64,000 nucleotides of DNA from Gammaproteobacteria bacterium (GCA_013178375.1 JABLXQ010000002.1:1-64000); one strand, 5' to 3'; shown: positions 16,596 to 26,505, numbered from the stretch's first letter. Made by a program: numbers and translations. Notes: a model not told the origin generated them from the sequence alone.

Positions 16596-17429
16596 ATGAC
16601 GATCCACGGATCTCCACTCAACTTGCTGCGCCATCCTGCGGTCTGGCGCGCGGGAGAGGCTCCACTGTCTGCACAGCGTAGACAGGATGGCATTGCCACG
16701 GGTTTTGCCCCGCTGGACCAGGCTCTGCCCGATGGCGGCTGGCCGGTGAGTGGGCTGGCGGAACTGCTGTGTCCGCACTGGGGCTGCGGTGAGGCGGAGT
16801 TGTTGCTGCCGTTGCTGCGGCAACTGGGGGCGCAGCAACGCTGGCTGGTGTGGATCAATCCGCCCTGGCTGCCGTTTGCACCGGCGCTGGCCCGGCAGGG
16901 GGTGGCGCTGGAGCATACGCTGCTGCTGCGCTGCGAGCGGGACAAGGATCTGTTGTGGGCGATGGAGCAGTGCCTGGGGTCGGGCAGTTGCAGCCTGGTG
17001 CAGGGCTGGCCGGCGCGGCCCCAGCCGCAACAACTCCGCCGTCTGCAACTGGCGGCACAGAAGGGGCACAGCCTGGGTTTGCTGCTGCGACCATCGGCCT
17101 GCGCGCAGCAGCCGTCGCCGGCACCGCTGCGGCTGGAACTGGCGCGTCATGCAGCCGGCGTGCAGGTGCGGGTGGTGAAATGCCGGGGCAACTGGGGGTC
17201 GGACTGGCTGGCATTGCAGGTGCCGGTGGCTGCGGGGCAGGAGCGGGGGGGCGATGCCGTGGTGTCCGGTCAGGTGGCCGTGGCGTATCCGGAGCAGGCA
17301 GCTTTTCCTGCGCCCCCAGTCTTGAACGCTGATGCTGTTGCAAACGTGCTGCAGGTTCTGCCCCGGCTGAAAATGGATTCCGCCAGTGGCTGGAATGTTA
17401 GCCTTACGCCACCCGGCCCCGGACTCTGA
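16596..17429 (+). CDS. imuA: ImuA, SulA/RecA-like component of the inducible mutasome
   Basis: A 277-residue protein of the ImuA (SulA-like) family, first gene of the imuA-imuB-dnaE2 damage-tolerance operon. ImuA is distantly RecA-like and is thought to recruit or stabilise the error-prone polymerase complex at lesions. Recognisable parts: GIATGFAPLDQALPDGGWPVSGLAELL at the N-terminus, GEAELLLPLLRQLG, and WLVWINPPWLPFAPAL. No clear Walker A with Lys is seen, as expected for this family. It lies directly behind a perfect LexA box; its stop is followed 2 bp later by the imuB ATG. Confidence 0.9.
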   Translation: MTIHGSPLNLLRHPAVWRAGEAPLSAQRRQDGIATGFAPLDQALPDGGWPVSGLAELLCPHWGCGEAELLLPLLRQLGAQQRWLVWINPPWLPFAPALARQGVALEHTLLLRCERDKDLLWAMEQCLGSGSCSLVQGWPARPQPQQLRRLQLAAQKGHSLGLLLRPSACAQQPSPAPLRLELARHAAGVQVRVVKCRGNWGSDWLALQVPVAAGQERGGDAVVSGQVAVAYPEQAAFPAPPVLNADAVANVLQVLPRLKMDSASGWNVSLTPPGPGL

Positions 17430-17431
17430 CC

Positions 17432-18952
17432 ATGCTATGGGCCTGTCTGCATTTTCCCGCGCTGGCGCTGAACCGGGTGGAGCAAACCCTCCCCGCCCCG
17501 CGTGCGCTGGTGATCGAAATCACCCGCCGTCAGCGTCGTCTGGTGTGGCAGGCCAATGCACAAGCCCGCGCTGTCGGCATCGCGCCGGGCATGACGATTC
17601 CCTCCGCCCAGGGTTTGTGCCGCGATCTGCTGTGTGTGCCGCGCAATGAAACCGCCGAGCAGGACACGCTGCAGGAACTGGGTAACTGGGCCTACCAGTT
17701 CACGCCGCACATTCAGTTGCCAAGTAGCCTGACTCAAAACAGCCAGTTGCAGGACGGCAACAGCCTGCTGCTGGAAGTGGGGCACAGTCTGCGCCTGTTT
17801 CACAGCAAGGAAAATCTGGCGCGACAACTGCTGGAAAAAATTCCCGCCGGTTTTCAGCCCTGTCATCTCGCGTTTTGCGACACGGCTTTTGCCGCGCTGC
17901 TGCTGGCGCGGGCGCAGGATGGCGCGACACTGGATTCCGCCGCGCCAAAAACCAATGCACCGCCGTTTTATTCCCTGCACGACCTGCCCGCGCAAAGCGT
18001 GCGCTGGCTGCAGCTGGCAGACGACAAGATCGCGCTGCTGGAAAGCATGGGCATTGTCACGCTGGAACAACTGTTCGCACTGCCCCATGACGCCCTGGCG
18101 AAAAGATTCGGCCCGGATTTCATGCTGTATCTGCGCCGGCTGACCGGCGCGGTGCCGGACATTCTGCCCAGCTGGCAGCTGCCGGACCAGTTCCGCGCCA
18201 CGCTGGAATTCCTGCACGAACTGGACACCACCGACCAGCTGCTGTTTCCCCTGCGCAATCTGCTGACGCGATTGCAGCATTATCTGCAGGCACGGCAGCT
18301 GGCCACCACCGAACTGCATTTCATCCTCACTCTGCGCAACCGCACGCTGCAGCATTGGCCGCTGGGGCTGGCGGCACCCCATTATCGCAGTGAACACATG
18401 CTGCCGCTGCTGCAATTGAAGCTGGCGCAACTGCAATTGCAGGCGCCGGTACTGGCGCTGCAGCTGGCGGTGAACCGGTTTGTGGAATTGCCACGGGGCC
18501 AGCAGGATCTGTTGACACCCTGGCAGAGTGACAACGTCAGCCGCCAGCAACTGGTGGACAAGCTGAAAGCGCGTCTGGGCGACACCAACGTGTGCGGGCT
18601 GGGCATGGTGGCGGATCACCGGCCGGAAAAAAGCTGGGCCGCCTGCGCGCCGGGCACGGGGAAAATTCTGGCCGATCCTGCATCAGGAAAAATGCAACCA
18701 CAATCACAGGAACAGCGTCCGTTCTGGCTACTGCCCACACCGCAAAAGCTGCGCGACAAAAAAGGCCTGCCACTGCACGAGGGCGAACTGCAATTGCTGA
18801 AAGGCCCGGAGCGTATCGACACCGGCTGGTGGGATGATCAACCGGTGAACCGCGATTACTTTGTGGCGCGGCAACCGGGTGGCCGTCTGCTGTGGATTTA
18901 CCGCGACCGTGTCGACCAGCAATGGTATCTGCACGGAATTTTCGGGGAGTAA
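17432..18952 (+). CDS. imuB: ImuB, catalytically inactive Y-family polymerase-like protein
   Basis: A 506-residue ImuB protein. It has the Y-family polymerase fold (LWACLHFPALALNRVE, then VGIAPGMTIPSAQGL) but lacks the acidic residues of an active palm, so it serves as the hub that links DnaE2 and ImuA to the sliding clamp. A probable beta-clamp-binding motif is QQDLL at 357-361 (RGQQDLLTPW). The helix-hairpin region LLESMGIVTLEQLFALPHDALAKRFG and the little-finger-like region follow normally. The C-terminal part (TGWWDDQPVNRDYFVARQ) is the conserved ImuB tail. It is coupled to imuA by a 2-bp gap. Confidence 0.93.
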   Translation: MLWACLHFPALALNRVEQTLPAPRALVIEITRRQRRLVWQANAQARAVGIAPGMTIPSAQGLCRDLLCVPRNETAEQDTLQELGNWAYQFTPHIQLPSSLTQNSQLQDGNSLLLEVGHSLRLFHSKENLARQLLEKIPAGFQPCHLAFCDTAFAALLLARAQDGATLDSAAPKTNAPPFYSLHDLPAQSVRWLQLADDKIALLESMGIVTLEQLFALPHDALAKRFGPDFMLYLRRLTGAVPDILPSWQLPDQFRATLEFLHELDTTDQLLFPLRNLLTRLQHYLQARQLATTELHFILTLRNRTLQHWPLGLAAPHYRSEHMLPLLQLKLAQLQLQAPVLALQLAVNRFVELPRGQQDLLTPWQSDNVSRQQLVDKLKARLGDTNVCGLGMVADHRPEKSWAACAPGTGKILADPASGKMQPQSQEQRPFWLLPTPQKLRDKKGLPLHEGELQLLKGPERIDTGWWDDQPVNRDYFVARQPGGRLLWIYRDRVDQQWYLHGIFGE

Positions 18953-19028
18953 GGCATGATGGAATCTGCCATCGACTCTCCTGACTGCCGCGCTTTTCCG
19001 CATTCTCCGGATGTTCAGTGAGGTCACC

Positions 19029-22000
19029 ATGACAGCGCATTACGCCGAACTGCACTGCTTTTCCAATTTCAGTTTCCTGCACGGCGCCTCGCGGCCGGAG
19101 GAACTGGTGCAGCAGGCGGTGGCGCTGAACTATTCCGCGCTGGCCATCACTGACGAGTGCTCTGTCGCCGGTGTGGTGCGGGCCCATGTGGAAGCGAAAA
19201 AACTGAATCTGAAGCTGATCATCGGCAGCGATTTCACCTCGGAAGAAGGCTTGCATTTTATCGTGCTGGCGCCGGACCGCAGTGCCTACGGCCAGCTCAC
19301 CACCCTGATCAGCCGGGCGCGCCGGCGCAGCGAGAAAGGCGAATACTGCGTGCGGGTGACGGATCTGCAACCGGCCACCGATGCATGCCTGTTTATCTGG
19401 CTACCGGGCCTGGAGCAATGCGCGCAGCCGGGTGCTCACTGCGCTAATTTTATGAACAGCACGCGTTCGCGGTTGTGGATCGGCCTGCACAATAATCTTG
19501 GTGCGGCTGATGAAAATACGTGCCTGGCCCGCATGAAGTTCGCGCAACGCTCGGGCTTGCCACTGGTGGCCTGCGGCAGCGCGCGCATCCACCATCCGGC
19601 GCGGCAGCCGTTGCAGGATGTGCTCACCGCCATCCGCCTCAATACCAGTATTCACAACGCCGGTTTCCATCTGCACGCCAACCGCGAACAGCATCTGCGG
19701 CCGCTGGATGAATTGCAGCAGCGTTTTCCCGCCACAGCACTGGAACAAACGCAAGTTATTGCCAGCCGCTGCACGTTTTCTCTCGACGAATTGAAATACG
19801 AATATCCCCACGAACTGGTGCCGCCGGGCCACAGTGCGCAAAGCTGGTTGCGACAGCTGGTGGAAACCGGCGTGCGCCAGCGCTGGCCTGAAGGAGAGGA
19901 TGCCAAGACCCGCGCAATGATCGAAAAGGAAATGGAGATCATCCACGAACTGAATTACGAGTATTATTTTCTCACCGTATACGACATCGTGCATTTCGCA
20001 CGCGCGCAAAAAATTCTGTGTCAGGGGCGGGGTTCTGCCGCCAACTCTGCTGTCTGTTACTGCCTGCACATCACCGAAGTGAATCCCGCCACCAGTACGC
20101 TGCTGTTCGAGCGCTTCATTTCAAAGGAACGCGATGAACCGCCGGATATCGACGTGGATTTCGAACACGAACGGCGCGAGGAAGTGATCCAGTTTATTTA
20201 CCGTAAGTACGGCCGTCAGCGCGCCGCCCTCACTGCCACCGTCATCAGCTACCGCACCAAAAGCGCGATCCGCGATGTGGGCAAGGCGCTGGGTTTTGAC
20301 CAGACATTGCTGGATCAGCTGTCGCAATCCCTGGCCTGGTGGGATCGCAAGGACCAGCTGCCGGAGCGCCTGCGGGAACTGGGCATCGATCCTGCCAGTC
20401 CGCGCATCCGCCAGTTCAAATGGTTGGTGGACCAGTTGCTGGGTTTTCCCCGTCATCTGTCGCAGCATGTGGGTGGCTTCATTATCTCCGCCGGACCGCT
20501 GGACCAGCTGGTGCCGATCGAAAATGCCAGCATGGCGGACCGTACCGTGGTGCAGTGGGACAAGGACGATATCGAAGCCCTCGGCCTGATGAAAATCGAC
20601 GTGCTGGCCCTGGGCATGCTCACCGCGATCCGCAAAAGTTTTGCGTTGCTGGAAACGGTGCGCGGCGTGCGTCACACCATGGCGGACCTGCTGCTGCAGC
20701 ACGATCCGAAAACCTACGAGATGCTGCAACGGGGCGACAGCGTCGGCGTGTTCCAGGTGGAATCCCGCGCCCAGATGGCGATGCTGCCACGCCTGAAGCC
20801 GAAAGCGTTCTACGATCTGGTAATCCAGGTGGCGATCGTGCGCCCCGGCCCGATCCAGGGCGACATGGTGCACCCCTATCTGCGGCGGCGGCAGGGGCTG
20901 GAGCCGGTCAGCTACGAATCAGAGGATATAAAAGCTGTGCTGGAACGCACGCTGGGGATTCCGATTTTCCAGGAACAGGTGATTGCGCTGGCGATGGTGG
21001 CAGCGGGCTTCTCCGGTGGCGAGGCAGACCAGCTGCGCCGCGCCATGGCCGCCTGGAAAAGAAAAGGCGGACTGGAACCGCACGAACACAAACTGGCAGC
21101 CGGCATGCTGGAGCGGGGTTATTCGCCGGAATTCATTCAGCGCATCATCGCCCAGATTCGCGGTTTCGGCGAATACGGTTTTCCCGAATCCCACGCCGCC
21201 AGTTTTGCGCTGCTGGTGTATGTGTCGGCCTGGCTGAAATGTCATGAGCCGGCGGCGTTTTGCTGCGGCCTGCTCAACGCCCAGCCCATGGGATTTTATT
21301 CCGCCTCGCAACTGGTGCAGGATGTGAAGCGGCACAACGTTGAAGTGCGGCCGGTGGATGTGCTGCAGAGCGACTGGGACCACACGCTGGAAACCGACGC
21401 CATGCAAAGCCATCCGCAGCGGCAACCGGCGCTCCGGCTGGGCCTGCGTCTGGTGGGCAATCTGTCCCGCACTGGCGCCGACAAAATCCTGCAAAAGCGG
21501 GCGCAGAAAAATTTCAGCTCGCTGGCGGATTTCACCCGCCGCTGCCGTCTGCAGCAGAAGGATATGGATGCCCTCGCCCATGCCAACGCATTGCAATCCC
21601 TCAGCGCTCACCGTTTCCAGGCGCGCTGGGATGCGCAGGGATTGCAGCAGGAATCACCGCTGCTGCAACAGGAACAGCAACGGGAAACATCGGTGGTATT
21701 GCCGGCCCCCAGCGAAGCGCAAAACCTGCTGGAGGATTATCACAGCACCGGCCTGACTCTGGGCCGCCATCCCATGGCGCTGCTGCGAGATCATCCCGCC
21801 CTGCGCGGCTGCAAGCGTTACACCGATCTGCCCACGTTGGGCCACAAGCGTTTCGTGCGCATTGCCGGCATTGTCACCGGTCGCCAGCGTCCTGGTACCG
21901 CCACCGGTGTTGTCTTCATCACGCTGGAAGATGAAACCGGCAACAGCAATATCGTGGTGTGGAGCGATCTGGTGGAACGCTTCCGCACCGAGGTGCTGCA

Positions 22001-22130
22001 CGCGCGTCTGTTGTGTGTGAAAGGTGTGGTGGAGCGGGAGCACAATGTGATTCACGTCATCGCCGGCCATCTGCAGGACATGACGGAACTGCTGGGCGAA
22101 TTGGACACGCAGTCGCGGGATTTTCATTGA
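19029..22130 (+). CDS. dnaE2: error-prone DNA polymerase III alpha subunit DnaE2 (ImuC)
   Basis: C-family DNA polymerase of 1033 residues that carries out SOS-induced mutagenic lesion bypass. An N-terminal PHP domain (YAELHCFSNFSFLHGAS, AITDECSVAGVVRA) precedes the polymerase core. Catalytic acids are in PDIDVDF (Asp373 and Asp375) and the third in the LMKIDVLALGML block. The finger region has GRGSAANSAVCYCL and FPRHLSQHVGGFIIS. A C-terminal OB fold (VRIAGIVTGRQRPGTATG, FITLEDETGN) is present; the long tau-binding tail of DnaE1 is absent, as is usual for DnaE2. The ATG at 19029 has GAGGT ahead of it. It is third in the LexA-controlled operon, 76 bp after imuB. Confidence 0.95.
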   Translation: MTAHYAELHCFSNFSFLHGASRPEELVQQAVALNYSALAITDECSVAGVVRAHVEAKKLNLKLIIGSDFTSEEGLHFIVLAPDRSAYGQLTTLISRARRRSEKGEYCVRVTDLQPATDACLFIWLPGLEQCAQPGAHCANFMNSTRSRLWIGLHNNLGAADENTCLARMKFAQRSGLPLVACGSARIHHPARQPLQDVLTAIRLNTSIHNAGFHLHANREQHLRPLDELQQRFPATALEQTQVIASRCTFSLDELKYEYPHELVPPGHSAQSWLRQLVETGVRQRWPEGEDAKTRAMIEKEMEIIHELNYEYYFLTVYDIVHFARAQKILCQGRGSAANSAVCYCLHITEVNPATSTLLFERFISKERDEPPDIDVDFEHERREEVIQFIYRKYGRQRAALTATVISYRTKSAIRDVGKALGFDQTLLDQLSQSLAWWDRKDQLPERLRELGIDPASPRIRQFKWLVDQLLGFPRHLSQHVGGFIISAGPLDQLVPIENASMADRTVVQWDKDDIEALGLMKIDVLALGMLTAIRKSFALLETVRGVRHTMADLLLQHDPKTYEMLQRGDSVGVFQVESRAQMAMLPRLKPKAFYDLVIQVAIVRPGPIQGDMVHPYLRRRQGLEPVSYESEDIKAVLERTLGIPIFQEQVIALAMVAAGFSGGEADQLRRAMAAWKRKGGLEPHEHKLAAGMLERGYSPEFIQRIIAQIRGFGEYGFPESHAASFALLVYVSAWLKCHEPAAFCCGLLNAQPMGFYSASQLVQDVKRHNVEVRPVDVLQSDWDHTLETDAMQSHPQRQPALRLGLRLVGNLSRTGADKILQKRAQKNFSSLADFTRRCRLQQKDMDALAHANALQSLSAHRFQARWDAQGLQQESPLLQQEQQRETSVVLPAPSEAQNLLEDYHSTGLTLGRHPMALLRDHPALRGCKRYTDLPTLGHKRFVRIAGIVTGRQRPGTATGVVFITLEDETGNSNIVVWSDLVERFRTEVLHARLLCVKGVVEREHNVIHVIAGHLQDMTELLGELDTQSRDFH

Positions 22131-22563
22131 ATTCCGGCTGCGGGGTCAGATTTTTTTTGCATTGATCTGTGCCGGATCTATACCCCGCGTTTATGTGCGA
22201 TTGGTAACACCGCTTTATCTCTGCGCCAGCCGACGTGCGGTAATTGCGCACCATTGTCGCCAAACCCCGGCGCGCAAATGAAAAAGCCGTGTCGGTACCA
22301 AGGGCTCATTAACCCCAATTTTCATGCTGATCAGTTTCTACAAGCGATGCGGCAAACGCTTCGATAGAATGGAAAAGCCCCGTTCTAAAAATCCTGTTTT
22401 TATCTATAAAAATCCGCAGTTTACGCTTTTGGCGCCTTCCAGAACCTGCTGCTAGTGTTGCTTCCGTGGATGAAAAAAACGCGCACTTCAGCGCGCACAT
22501 TTCACCCCGGCTCGCTCACGTACTGGCTCATTCACCTGGAAGACAACTGATATCCGCTCGCAC
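22131..22563. other. 433-bp intergenic region between dnaE2 and the TonB receptor gene
   Basis: No gene is supported. Just after the dnaE2 stop there is a short GC-rich stretch followed by eight T (around 22151-22158), which could be a weak terminator. An AT-rich block near 22385-22420 (tatctataaaaatc) is a plausible promoter for the downstream receptor gene. No iron-box or other recognised operator was identified by eye. Confidence 0.4.
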
Positions 22564-24639
22564 ATGGCAACCATCAACCAACTTCGCTCCGCGTCACTGC
22601 AAGAACGTACCTTGCGCCTGTTACGCGCCGGCTTCTGCCTGGTGTGGCTGGGCGGTGTCGACACGCGGCTGATGGCGCAGGATCTGTTTGCGCTGTCGCT
22701 GGAAGAACTGATGATGGTCACCGTGGAAGTTGCATCGCGCCTGCCGGAACCCTTGCAGTACACGCCGGCGGCCGTCACGGTATTTTCCCGCGAGGATATC
22801 GAGCGCATGGGCGTGCGCTGGTTGGACGAGCTGGTGCAATACGTTCCTGGCGCCTATCCCCATCAGCGTGCCGGTTCCGCAGCGCCGTTCTGGACCACCC
22901 AGTTTCGCGGCAATCCCAATGAAAACGGTTCAGGGCTGTTGCTGCTGATCGACGGGCGCCGACAGAACGACGCCGCGTTCGGTACCGCTTCCACCGCGTG
23001 GATGCGGCAGAGTCTGGCGGGATTCAAGCGGGTGGAGATTCTGCGCGGCCCAGGCTCTGCGATATACGGCGCCAATGCCACCTATGCGGTGATTAATCTG
23101 ATCACCGATCCTTCCCAAAAGGCAGTGACAGTGGCGGCCGGTGAACACGGAGCAACGGACGTGCGACTGGCCACCGCCACCTCGGCGGATGACTGGCAGC
23201 TATCGGCCAAGGCGCAGGATTACCGCGACAATGGTGAACAACGCGCCGCGTTCGACCGCTTTCAACAACAGACCCATACCAAAGATCCGCAGCAGGCCAG
23301 TGGCGTACAACTGCAATTGGATGGACCCCAGGTCAGCCTGTTTGCAAGCCAGCACCACAACACGCTGGACAACTACTACGTGCTGGCCACGCTGGCGGAC
23401 GGCATCAATCGCTCGGGCACAGACCTGCTGGAATACGGACTGCGCCTGCACGATCTGGAATGGCGCGGTGTCGACATCGGCGCCATGCTGAACCGACGCG
23501 AATCCGATTACGAATTGCTGTCGCGGCTGGCCCCGGCCAACACAACGCAAAATTCCAGCGCGCAGGACTTTGTGTTCCGCTCGATCTTTCACAGCGAAAC
23601 CACCACGCTGGAGCTGACCTCTGCCGGCGAGATCAATCCCCGTCACCACTGGCAGGCCGGTTTCGAAGGTTATGCGGAGCGCGCAACAGCGGATGCGGAT
23701 GCCACCCATGATCTGGCGACGCTGGACTATCTCGGCGGCGGCCTGCAGCAACAACCCTACAACCTGATGCCGGACGCCGATCGCAATGGCCTGGGCGTTT
23801 ACGCTCACTGGCAGGCGCAGTGGACGGAGTCGGTTCGTACCTATCTGGGTCTGCGTCGTGATGACACCGACGACGTTGGCGGCGCCACCAGCCCTCGCGC
23901 TGCACTCATCTACAGCGGCCTGCCGGACCAGACCCTGAAACTGGCCTACGTGGAAGCCTTCCGGCCCCCCAGCCTGGGTGAACTGCACCTGACCTCCAAT
24001 CCGGTCAATCTCGGCAACGATGAACTGCAACCGGTGCAGCTGAAAAATCTGGAACTGATCCATCTGCTGCAGGTTGACACCATCAGTCTGGAAACAAGCT
24101 TCTATGCCAGCGCCGAACGGGATCTGATTCTGTTCCGCCCCATCAGCGCCACCACCGTGCAGCGTTTCAATGTGGGCGAGCTGGATACCCAGGGCATCGA
24201 ATTCGCACTGCGCTGGCGTGCCGACACGCACCTGGAACTGGGACTGCTGGGCAGCCATATCCTGGACTGGGACCAGTTCAATGCCGATGCGGTGCGCGTG
24301 GATGATGCCGCGGCGGTGATTCCGCGCGATCTTGCCACGGCCACACTCGATTGGAGTCTGGATCGCTGGCAGCTGCATCTGGCAGCGCACTACGCCGGTG
24401 AAATCGACACCATCACCGACACCTCGCCCTACACCCTCGGCCGCCTGCGCATCGGCTACCGGATCGATCCTCACCAAACTATCGCCCTCACCGGATCGAA
24501 TCTGTTCGATACCCAGTACGACACCGTGTCCGACAGCGCCGGGCTGGGGCGTGATGCGGAGGGCCAGCTGGTACGCGGCGCACCGCAACGTGGTCGTCAA
24601 CTTTTGCTGAGCTGGACCTGGGACGGGTCCGGCGGATGA
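22564..24639 (+). CDS. TonB-dependent outer-membrane receptor
   Basis: A 691-residue receptor. The signal peptide ends near LMA-QDL. A mature N-terminal LFALSLEELMMVTVEVASR is followed by the plug (TPAAVTVFSREDIERMG, LDELVQYVPGAYPHQRAG, ILRGPGSAIYGANATYAVINLIT) and a 22-stranded barrel ending in an aromatic C-terminal strand (QLLLSWTW). No N-terminal FecA-type signalling domain is present. The substrate cannot be read. The next genes are a porin-like barrel and a small phosphate-binding-protein-like protein in the same direction up to a strong terminator, so the receptor probably takes part in the same uptake or sensing function. Confidence 0.9.
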   Translation: MATINQLRSASLQERTLRLLRAGFCLVWLGGVDTRLMAQDLFALSLEELMMVTVEVASRLPEPLQYTPAAVTVFSREDIERMGVRWLDELVQYVPGAYPHQRAGSAAPFWTTQFRGNPNENGSGLLLLIDGRRQNDAAFGTASTAWMRQSLAGFKRVEILRGPGSAIYGANATYAVINLITDPSQKAVTVAAGEHGATDVRLATATSADDWQLSAKAQDYRDNGEQRAAFDRFQQQTHTKDPQQASGVQLQLDGPQVSLFASQHHNTLDNYYVLATLADGINRSGTDLLEYGLRLHDLEWRGVDIGAMLNRRESDYELLSRLAPANTTQNSSAQDFVFRSIFHSETTTLELTSAGEINPRHHWQAGFEGYAERATADADATHDLATLDYLGGGLQQQPYNLMPDADRNGLGVYAHWQAQWTESVRTYLGLRRDDTDDVGGATSPRAALIYSGLPDQTLKLAYVEAFRPPSLGELHLTSNPVNLGNDELQPVQLKNLELIHLLQVDTISLETSFYASAERDLILFRPISATTVQRFNVGELDTQGIEFALRWRADTHLELGLLGSHILDWDQFNADAVRVDDAAAVIPRDLATATLDWSLDRWQLHLAAHYAGEIDTITDTSPYTLGRLRIGYRIDPHQTIALTGSNLFDTQYDTVSDSAGLGRDAEGQLVRGAPQRGRQLLLSWTWDGSGG

Positions 24640-24696
24640 ACCTCAGGGATCTGAATTCTGCCTGCTTCACCTACCAGTCGCCCGGGAGGGCATGAT

Positions 24697-25947
24697 ATGA
24701 AATTGAAAACTACGGCGTTGCTGTGCGCGGCTCTTTGCAGCCCGGCTGCACAGGCGGCCACCAGCATCGAGGACGTGGTGCGCTTTTCCGGCTTCGGCAC
24801 CGTCGGCATCGCCACCAGCGACGACAACGACGCGGACTACCGCAGCAATATCGAACAGAGCACCGGCGTCGGTTTCAGTAACAATCCCGACTCCGGCCTG
24901 GATACGATTTTCGGCACCCAGGTTGATATCGAAATAGTGCCGAAGCTCACCGCCACCGCGCAGATCATTGCCCGGCGCCTGTCCGACTACAACAGCTCCA
25001 AGCCTTATTTCGAGTGGGCCAACTTCAAGTACGACCTCAACGAACAAACCTATCTGCGGGCCGGCCGGTTTGTCGCGCCCACCTTCATGATCTCGGAATC
25101 GCGCATGATCGGTTACGCGCAACCGGCGGTGCGGCCGGTGGCGGAAGTGTACCTGCTGAGCCCGATTTCCTACATGAACGGCGTCGATGGCGGCTACAAA
25201 TTTCTGCTGGGGGACACGCTGGTGAAACTGCGCGCCGGCGTGGGCACGCTGAACCAGGAAATCAACCAGGTCAACGGCACACTGAATTTCAAGTTCGATA
25301 TCAAATCCTTCGACACCACCGTGGAGCACGGTGCGCACTCGTTCCGGGTGGGCTACCAGAAAATCAGCATGGACGTGATGAACGACGCGCTGGAGCTGTA
25401 TGACCTGGCCATGGATCAGCTGGAAGACAACGGCGTCACCAATGCTTCCAGCATTCACGACCGCATGCAGCGCCTGGATGTGCCGCTGGATTTCATCAGC
25501 CTGGGTTACATGTACGACGACGGCGGAATGTTCGTGCAAACCGAATATGCGGTGCGCAAATTTGATTCCGACTTCGTGCAGAGCCTGGATGGATTTTATC
25601 TGCTGGGTGGCTACCACTTTGACAAATGGTCGCCCTACGTTTCATTCAGCAAGCTGATACACCAGGATCAGGCGGAATTTCCGGCCCTCGACACATCTTC
25701 CATCGACCCGGGCCTGGGCGGACTGGTGTCGGCGGTGAATGCCGGTTCCCAGCTGCTGATCGAGCGGGATGCCTGGACGGTGGGTGTGCGCTGGGATCTG
25801 CTCAGTGGCGTTGCCCTGAAGGCGCAGATCGATCACATCATCAAGCCGAAGAACACCGTTGCGGAATTCGTGAACGCCACGAACGAATTTTTCGCCGAAG
25901 AACGTGACATCAATGTGGTTTCCGCCGCAATCGACTTTGCGTTCTGA
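24697..25947 (+). CDS. porin-like outer-membrane beta-barrel protein
   Basis: A 416-residue secreted protein with signal peptide MKLKTTALLCAALCSPAAQAA, followed by alternating amphipathic strands and an aromatic C-terminus (VSAAIDFAF), the outer-membrane insertion signature. FSGFGTVGIATSDDNDADYRS and YFEWANFKYDLNEQTYLRAGRF resemble proteobacterial porin-like proteins encoded beside TonB receptors and small PstS-like proteins. A very strong GGAGG sits before the ATG. It lies 57 bp after the TonB receptor and 14 bp before the binding-protein gene, so the three form one operon. The transported solute is unknown. Confidence 0.75.
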   Translation: MKLKTTALLCAALCSPAAQAATSIEDVVRFSGFGTVGIATSDDNDADYRSNIEQSTGVGFSNNPDSGLDTIFGTQVDIEIVPKLTATAQIIARRLSDYNSSKPYFEWANFKYDLNEQTYLRAGRFVAPTFMISESRMIGYAQPAVRPVAEVYLLSPISYMNGVDGGYKFLLGDTLVKLRAGVGTLNQEINQVNGTLNFKFDIKSFDTTVEHGAHSFRVGYQKISMDVMNDALELYDLAMDQLEDNGVTNASSIHDRMQRLDVPLDFISLGYMYDDGGMFVQTEYAVRKFDSDFVQSLDGFYLLGGYHFDKWSPYVSFSKLIHQDQAEFPALDTSSIDPGLGGLVSAVNAGSQLLIERDAWTVGVRWDLLSGVALKAQIDHIIKPKNTVAEFVNATNEFFAEERDINVVSAAIDFAF

Positions 25948-25961
25948 TGGGAGGGCGAGAC

Positions 25962-26399
25962 ATGAAACGTGACTTGAAAAATGTGACTGCAATTCTGATC
26001 GGTTTGGGCGCCCTGCTGGTCATGGGCACGGTGAATGCTGAAATGGTGGTGATCGTCAGCGACAAAAATCCAACCGCGTCCGTCAGCCAGGCAGATGTGG
26101 AGAAAATATTTCTGGGCAAAATGAAGCTGTTCCCTGATGGCAGCAGTGCGATACCGCTGGACCTGCCGGAAAAGAGCCCGGAGAAAAACAATTTTTATGA
26201 AAAAGCCATGAGCAAAACCGATTCGCAGCTGCGGGCCTACTGGTCGCGAATCATCTTCACCGGCGCCGGCGCACCGCCCAAGGCGGTGGAATCATCTGCC
26301 GATATGGTCAAGCTGGTGGCAGAAAATCCGAACACCATCGGCTATGTGGACAAGTCGCTGGTGGCACCGGGCGTAAAAGTGGTGTGGCAAGTACCCTGA
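25962..26399 (+). CDS. small PstS-like periplasmic phosphate-binding-type protein
   Basis: A 145-residue secreted protein with a signal peptide ending near VNA-EMVV. It looks like a short version of the periplasmic phosphate-binding fold: VVIVSDKNPTASVSQADVEKIFLGK, YWSRIIFTGAGAPPKAVESSADMVKLVAENPNTIGYVDKS. The GYVDKS end is the conserved PstS-type closing motif. It is too short for a full two-lobed transporter protein and no ABC permease follows, so it is more likely a periplasmic sensor or accessory protein for the barrel proteins upstream. Start at ATG 25962 behind GGAGG. A strong terminator follows the stop. Confidence 0.75.
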   Translation: MKRDLKNVTAILIGLGALLVMGTVNAEMVVIVSDKNPTASVSQADVEKIFLGKMKLFPDGSSAIPLDLPEKSPEKNNFYEKAMSKTDSQLRAYWSRIIFTGAGAPPKAVESSADMVKLVAENPNTIGYVDKSLVAPGVKVVWQVP

Positions 26400-26417
26400 T
26401 TGCCGCAGCCTGCAACA

Positions 26418-26458
26418 GCAGGACGTTCTGCCACATGGGAACGTCCTGCCTTTATTTT
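26418..26458 (+). terminator. rho-independent terminator after the TonB-receptor operon
   Basis: A perfect 11-bp stem GCAGGACGTTC (26418-26428) / GAACGTCCTGC (26439-26449) with a 10-base loop, followed by a T-rich run (ctttatttt). It closes the receptor/porin/binding-protein unit. Confidence 0.9.
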
Positions 26459-26505
26459 GCCGCCAGGCTTTGGCAATCCTACGGAACCGTGATGTTTGAT
26501 CGACC

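Noticed and set aside
23200-24600. A 466-codon open frame antisense to the TonB receptor
   Set aside because: The receptor frame has plug and barrel motifs; the antisense product is typical GC-rich shadow.
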